Shown here piece by piece: positions 58,016 through 64,000 of a stretch of DNA of 64,000 bases. The translations under genes and the position numbers were made by a program. Position 1 is the first letter of the stretch; the number at the start of each line of letters is the position of its first letter. The notes beneath the pieces were generated by a model. The model ran no database searches and had not been told where the DNA came from. It saw only the letters and a list, made by a program, of their open reading frames with translations. The stretch is from Gloeophyllum trabeum ATCC 11539 (taxonomy: Eukaryota; Basidiomycota; Agaricomycetes; Gloeophyllales; Gloeophyllaceae), in NCBI RefSeq assembly GCF_000344685.1, contig NW_006920410.1, positions 550,717-614,716 on the forward strand, read 5' to 3'.

Positions 58016-61000
58016 ATGGCTTCATTCGAAGACTACGATGAGTTCGGCAACTACATCGGTGGGGACCTGGAATCAGATGAAGAGGAGGAGAATGTTCCCC
58101 AGCAGACTTTCCAGCAACAGCAGCAGACGCCCGCACCGCTAGAGGGGTTCGAGGAGGATGAGCCTATGGAGGCGCCGGCAGAGGACGCACTTATGCAAGT
58201 GGACGGTACGTGATGCTAGCTTGACACAACGTGTAAGAACTAAAGTGTCTTTAGAGCCCGTGCATAATGCTGTTATCCTTCACGAGGACAAACAGTACTA
58301 CCCTTCCGCATCCGAGGTTTATGGTGAGGATGTGGAAGCCATTGTCCAGGAGGAAGATACACAGCCGTTGTCGGAACCCATAATTGCTCCTGTGAAGGTG
58401 CGGAAATGGACGGTAGAGGAAAAGGACATGCCGGAGACCCGATTTGATAAAGGGTGAGCAGGTCGTGACCTCGCTAGTAGCACTAATGAATAAACGGGCG
58501 AGGAAGGTACTTGCTGAATATGATGGCTTTCTCCGAGTTTGTGAGGAACGTAGCTGTCGTAGGGCACCTGCACCATGGAAAGACGTCTTTGTTGGACATG
58601 TTAATCTTCGAAACGCATAAGTTGACATGGGACGCGGATAAGCCGGTTAGTGGTCCTAATTTGCTGGGGTTTATCTTACCTGACCCTGCAGTGGGTAGCT
58701 TCGGTATACCGATACCCACCATTTATCACGGGAACGCGAAATATCCATCAAGTCGTCCCCCATGTCCCTCATCCTGTCCAACAGTGCTGGAAAATCACAT
58801 CTGATTCACCTTATCGACACGCCTGGACACGTCAATTTCGTGGATGAGGTCGCTTCAGCAATCCGCTTAGTCGACGGTATCGTGGTGGTGGTCGACGTGG
58901 TCGAGGGGGTAACATCATGCACCTAAAGATGCGTCATCGTATTCTAATGCGCGTCCCTCAGTGCATGGTCAACACAGAACAAATCATACGACATGCCATC
59001 CAAGAAAATGTCAAAATCACTCTAGTAGTCAACAAAATTGACAGGCTCATCCTCGAGTTACGGATTCCCCCAGCTGACGCTTTCTACAAAATCAAACACA
59101 CCATCGAGGAGATTAATACCTTCATCAGGTAAGTACTCATTGCAATACGGACCTTTTGGCTGAATCGCAATCGTTGGAACAGTACCATCAATCCCGACCC
59201 CGAGCTCCGGCTCAGCCCCGAAAGGGGAAATGTTGCATTTGCAAGTACAGACTTGCACTGGTGTTTCACGCTGCGATCGTTTGCGCAGATGTATGCAGAT
59301 GCGTACGGTGTGTATACCTGTGAACTCCCCGACCGACCCATGCTAAACCACATATCAGGCCCTCTGGATGTCCAGTCCTTCGCCGACCGATTATGGGGTG
59401 ACATCTACTTCAACTCCGAGACTCGCAAATTCACTCGAAAACCATCAGACCCGGAGCACAAGCGTACCTTTGTCCACTTCATCATGGAGCCGCTCTACAA
59501 ATTATACAGTCAGGTGCTGAGTGAGGATACCGAGACCTTGAAGGAGACTCTGTCCGGATTGGGCATATCGCTCAAGCCGGTGATGTATAAGATGGATGTG
59601 CGGCCTCTGCTCAAGGCGATACTGGACCAGTTCTTCGGCCCCGCGGTTGGGCTGGTGGATATGATAGTGGAGAACATCCCCTCCCCTGTGGAAGCCACAG
59701 CTACGAAGGTATGATGCACCTCCACCAGCTGTCTACCCTTGCTCATGTCCACGCAGGTCGAGCACACATATACTGGCCCCCAGACATCAGATATCGCCAA
59801 AAGCATGAAGGAATGCGACGCCGCAGCACCGGTCATGGTACAAGTAACAAAGCTGTACCATACGACGGATGCGCAATCATTCCGAGCTTTCGGACGTGTC
59901 ATGAGCGGTACTCTCAAGAAGGGGACAGAAATCAAGGTGCTGGGTGAAGGGTACTCGCCGGAAGACGAGGAAGACATGATGAAGGCTAACGTGGAGGATA
60001 TCTGGATTAGCGAGTCTCGGTAAGGGCACCCCATTCTTGCCCGGTATAGCGAGCTAAGAGGTACCTAGCTATTTCATTCCGGCCGAAGAAGCACCGGCAG
60101 GTAACTTGGTCCTCATCGGTGGAGTGGATGCCTCTATAACCAAGACAGCCACCCTGGCTTCCCCTGACATCGAGGAAGACCTCCACATCTTCCGGCCAAT
60201 CAAACATATGACGCAATCCGTGTTGAGGATTGCCATCGAGCCTGTTGCGCCATCCGAGCTGCCCAAGATGTTGTCTGGACTTCGGAGTATCAACAAATCC
60301 TACCCACTTGCCGCGACCAAGGTGGAGGAAAGCGGGGAGCACGTCTTGATCGGCACGGGCGAGTTGTATCTCGACTGCGTGATGCACGATCTGAGGAGAC
60401 TGTTCGCGGAGATCGAGATCAAGGTATCCGATCCTGTGACGAAGTTTTGCGAGACAGTCTTGGAGACGAGTGCTCTCAAGTGTTATGCAGATACGCCGAA
60501 CAAAAAGTGGGTTTTAATCCTTCCCCTTTATTCACAGAAAGATTTGATACGTCGTATATACAGGAACCGTATCACTATGATTGCCGAGCCCTTGGAGAAG
60601 GGTATCGCGGAGGATATCGAGAACGGGAAGGTAACGATGAGGATGACTCCCAAGGAGCGGGGCACTTTCTTCCAAGAGAAGTACCAGTGGGATTTGCTTG
60701 CCTCACGATCAATATGGGCGTTTGGGCCTGATGACAGTGGCCCGAATATTCTGTTAGATGATACCCTGCCTTCTCAAGTGTGTATTGTGATGTTGGTTCT
60801 GTGACCACAGTACTCATCCTTATCCTTGCACTAGGTTGATAAGAAGATGCTGGGTTTAGTGAAGGAGCATATCAAACAGGGCTTCCAATGGGGTGCACGG
60901 GAGGGACCATTATGCGATGAGCGCAAGTTATCTTATACTCTCATGCAATCTTTCTTATTGATGGGCCGTGTCTAGCTATGCGGAACGTCAAATTCCGGAT

Positions 61001-61643
61001 ACTGGATGCCAGTCTGGCTCAGGAGCCAATATTCCGTGGTGGTGGTCAGATTGTTCCTACGGCTCGGCGTGTCTGCTACTCATCCTTCTTGATGGTGAGT
61101 GAGCATCCCATGTATTTCATAAACAGTCCACTAAAGGGTGGGTAGGCTGCCCCGCGGTTGATGGAGCCTATATACTACGTTGAAGTTCAGGCACCTGCGG
61201 ATTGCATTTCTGCGGTATACACCGTCTTGGCCCGACGACGTGGTCACGTCACGCAGGATATACCAAAAGCTGGTTCACCTCTCTACACAGTCAAGGCTCT
61301 CATCCCTGTCATGGACGCGAACGGTTTCGAAACCGATCTGCGGACTGCGACGCAGGGACAGGCCTTCTGCGTGCAGGTGTTTGACCATTGGTCGATTGTC
61401 CCCGGTTAGTTTTCCCCATGCTACCGCGAAGCTCTCTGATGATGTCCTGCAGGTGACCCGACTGACAGTAGTATCAAGCTGCGCCCCCTGGAGCCCGCAT
61501 CAGGTCAGGCCTTGGCAAGGGACTTCGTCCTCAAAACTCGTCGGAGGAAAGGTCTCGGAGACCAGATTGCGGTGTCAAAATACTTGGACGACGAGTTTGT
61601 TTTGGCTTTGTCGGCGTCAGGACACGCGGACCTGCTTGGATAG
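58016..61643 (+). CDS. SNU114: U5 snRNP GTPase SNU114 (EFTUD2)
   Basis: EF-2-like GTPase of the U5 snRNP that with Brr2 and Prp8 controls spliceosome activation and disassembly. The N-terminus is the typical acidic leader ([20 protein letters not shown]). G1 is [17 protein letters not shown]3 is [14 protein letters not shown] and G4 is [16 protein letters not shown]. Later blocks include [34 protein letters not shown] and [20 protein letters not shown]. Then come [20 protein letters not shown] and the C-terminal EF-G domain IV/V sequences ([20 protein letters not shown], then [12 protein letters not shown]). About a dozen short introns keep the frame. EFTUD2-specific GHLHH in place of GHVDH in G1 distinguishes it from elongation factor 2. 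Confidence 0.95.
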
Positions 61644-61906
61644 ACTATTCGCTATGTTACAACGCTGTGTATTCTACCATTTCTGCTCTTGTATCTCCCT
61701 GATTTCCTGAGAGGAGGCCTACGAAAGTGTGACCGGCATACAGGACCCGTGGGAGATGGTAATTGCTAGAAACTCACGTATACGTGGCAGGGCGCTTGCC
61801 GAGGAGTTATAGAAGACCGACGTGGCTGAAGCTGTTCCACACTTCATTCGCATCTTGTCCTCTCGTTCCCTTCTCCGTTATTACTTCGTCTCGGTCCTTC
61901 GTTAAT

Positions 61907-63939
61907 ATGCGAAGAGTAGCGCTCTCTGCTCTCGTCGTCGTAGCCGCCGCTGCGGTCTGCACGGCGGAGGAGACCAAGCCTGTGTTCCAGGTGGGTCTCT
62001 ATTGCTATGGCGGAGCGAGCGCGTATTCACACGTCAAGACGCGTCTAACAACAGCCTACTGCCCTCGAAGCTCCATTCCTTGAACAGTTTACGGAAGGCT
62101 GGGACTCGCGGTGGACACCGTCAGAGGCCACGAAGAAGACACCGGTCGGCAAAGAGACCTTCAGCTACGTCGGGAAATGGGATGTTGAGGAGCCCATTAC
62201 TCCCGTGATCGAAGGCGACAAGGGCCTCGTAGCTAAGACGAAGGCTGCCCACCACGCCATCTCTGCGCCCTTCCCTGAGCCAGTCGACTTCAGCGAGAAG
62301 CCGCTTGTGGTACAATATGAAGTCAAGTACCAGAAGGGTGGGAACTGCGGAGGTGGATACCTCAAGCTCCTCCGAGATGGTTTCCAGACCAGTGGAAAGG
62401 AGTTTGACGACAAGACGCCTTGGGTGGTCATGTTTGGGCCTGACTTGACGTGTCCTGGTACTAAGGTACGCGTATCTCTGGGAACGCTTGAGCTCGTGCC
62501 ATTTACATCCCCCTTACAGTTGCACTTCATCTTCCAACACAAGAACCCCATCACCGGGGAGTACGAAGAGAAGCACCTCAAGAACGCACCCAAGCCCTCC
62601 ATTGAGAAGCTCACTAACCTTTATACCCTCATTGTTAAGTATGAACACGCTTATCACGCATTGGCCGCAATTTCGCTAATGGATGATGACTGAAGCCCGG
62701 ATAATACGTACGAGATTCTTTTCAACGGTGACAGCGTTAGCGAGGGCAGCCTCTTGGAGGACTTTACCCCTGCTGTCAACCCTCCCAAGGAGATCGACGA
62801 TCCTGAGGACAAGAAGCCCGAGGATTGGGTCGACATCAAGAGGATTCCTGACCCCGAGGCCAGGAAGCCTGAGGACTGGGACGAAGATGCACCCTATGAA
62901 ATCCCCGACGAGGAGGCGGAGAAGCCCGAGGGTTGGTTAGATGATGAGCCCGAGATGATTCCTGACCCTGGTCAGTCCTACCAGCGCGCGCGTCACACCT
63001 ATCCCTGACGTGCTGCATTAGACTCCGAGAAGCCTGAAGAATGGGACGACGAGGAAGATGGTGAATGGATTCCGCCTATGGTTCGCAATCCCAAGTGCGA
63101 CGAGGCACCTGGCTGTGGCGAGTGGAAGCGGTAAGCACATGCTGTATCTACCTGGTTCGGTGTCGTAGGTATTAACGTGTCGTACAGTCCTTTCAAGCCT
63201 AACCCCAACTACAAGGGCAAGTGGTACGCACCCATGATCGATAACCCTGCATACAAGGGCGAATGGGCCCCTCGTAAGATCCCCAACCCCGACTACTTCG
63301 AGGATTTGACTCCTGTCAAGAGCCTCGACAAGATCGTGAGTACAGTTGTCTTCAAAACTTGTGCAATATCTGAGCGATGTTACCCCTCTAGGGCGGCGTC
63401 GGTATCGAGCTCTGGACCATGACGGAGGACATCCTCTTCGATAACATCTACGTTGGCCACTCTGTAGAGGATGCCAACAAACTGAAGGCGGAGACGTTCG
63501 ACATCAAGAAGCCCCTTGAAGTTGCTGAGCAGAAGAAGAACGATCCTCTTGACGATGATGATGAGGAGATCGACTGGAAGGAGGATCCCATTGGGTTTGT
63601 CCGCGAGAAGGTTTTCACCTTCATTGACGCGGCCAAAGTGGACCCTGTGCTCGCTTTCAAGTCGCAGCCGGAGACAGGAATCGCCCTCGCTGGCGCTGCT
63701 CTCACTTTCTTCGGTATGCTCGGTGCTTTGTTCGGTCTGGTCGGCGCTTCGCAAAAACCAATCACCAAGGTGAGTAAAGCAGCTGGATCGTGATGTCCAC
63801 CTATGCCTGATACCTTGCCGCGTAGTCCTCGAAAAAGACTGACGCCCCTACACCTGACGACAAGGTCAAGACCGATACTGCTCCTGTAGCGCCCGCGGGC
63901 GGCAAGAAGGAGGAGACGACGGTCAAAAAGCGGAAGTAG
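61907..63939 (+). CDS. CNE1: Calnexin, ER lectin chaperone
   Basis: Membrane chaperone for monoglucosylated glycoproteins in the ER. The signal peptide is [20 protein letters not shown]. Lectin-domain blocks are [56 protein letters not shown] and [20 protein letters not shown]. The P-domain has four type-1 repeats ([41 protein letters not shown]) and type-2 repeats ([35 protein letters not shown]). The Cys pair CDEAPGC is conserved. The transmembrane helix is [20 protein letters not shown], followed by a basic cytosolic tail ending KKRK, a likely dibasic ER-retention signal. About seven short introns. Confidence 0.95.
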
Positions 63940-64000
63940 CTCTGTTTAATGGGTTTCGGGCTGTATGCTATGTTTCACTTAGCTTGTCTACCGCAATGCG

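Overview
The window is nuclear DNA of a filamentous basidiomycete, most likely an Agaricomycete (wood-decay or polypore type). The signs are many short GT-AG introns (mostly 47-70 bp) in almost every gene, compact spacing on both strands, and families typical of mushrooms: a DUF6534-type multi-pass membrane protein, a two-domain single-pass surface protein, an HNH_2 nuclease and an R3HCC1L-like protein. I assembled genes by joining reading frames across canonical splice sites, so exon-level calls are readings of the sequence and not transcript-verified. There are no bacterial-style operons, CRISPR arrays or plasmid features.

Layout, left to right. 0.6-3.5 kb (+): methylisocitrate/isocitrate lyase with an unusual 607-bp intron inside its catalytic motif. 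3.7-7.6 kb (-): a 1224-residue low-complexity protein of unknown function. 7.6-9.6 kb: gene-free, with an AT-rich inverted-repeat element. 9.6-11.4 kb (+): RNF126/115-like RING-H2 ubiquitin ligase. 12.1-13.9 kb (+): DUF6534-type membrane protein. 14.0-15.4 kb (-): metallo-beta-lactamase-fold hydrolase. 15.9-17.9 kb (-): single-pass surface protein. 18.5-23.3 kb (+): SKI2 RNA helicase. 23.5-25.1 kb (+): homeodomain-like protein. 25.4 kb (-): intron-containing tRNA-Tyr. 26.3-27.7 kb (-): HNH nuclease, divergent from 27.8-29.2 kb (+) SSP120-like EF-hand protein. 29.5-36.2 kb (-): DOP1. 36.5-38.0 kb (-): acidic AT-hook-like nuclear protein. 38.4-38.9 kb (-): GFA/CENP-V-type zinc protein. 39.5-39.9 kb (+): ATP synthase subunit e. 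40.1-42.6 kb (+): IST1, interrupted by a run of 572 N with duplicated flanks. 44.2-45.7 kb (+): class I methyltransferase. 46.2-47.0 kb (-): R3HCC1L-like RRM protein. 47.6-48.8 kb (+): SIKE/FGFR1OP2-like coiled coil. 49.2-51.1 kb (-): unknown GC-rich protein. 51.1-57.1 kb: gene-poor, with decayed repeats. 57.2-57.7 kb (-): prefoldin subunit 1, divergent from 58.0-61.6 kb (+) SNU114. 61.9-63.9 kb (+): calnexin.

Most recognised genes are conserved eukaryotic housekeeping functions: RNA decay (SKI2), splicing (SNU114), ER folding (calnexin), cytosolic folding (prefoldin), endosome traffic (DOP1, IST1), respiration (ATP synthase e) and propionate/acetate metabolism (methylisocitrate lyase). They are not functionally clustered. 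I found no convincing new multi-gene system. The items most worth a second look are the homeodomain-like protein lacking the canonical Asn51, the gap whose flanks are the same sequence, the long intron at the lyase active site, the two non-coding repeat regions and the HNH gene that is open only if one intron is removed.
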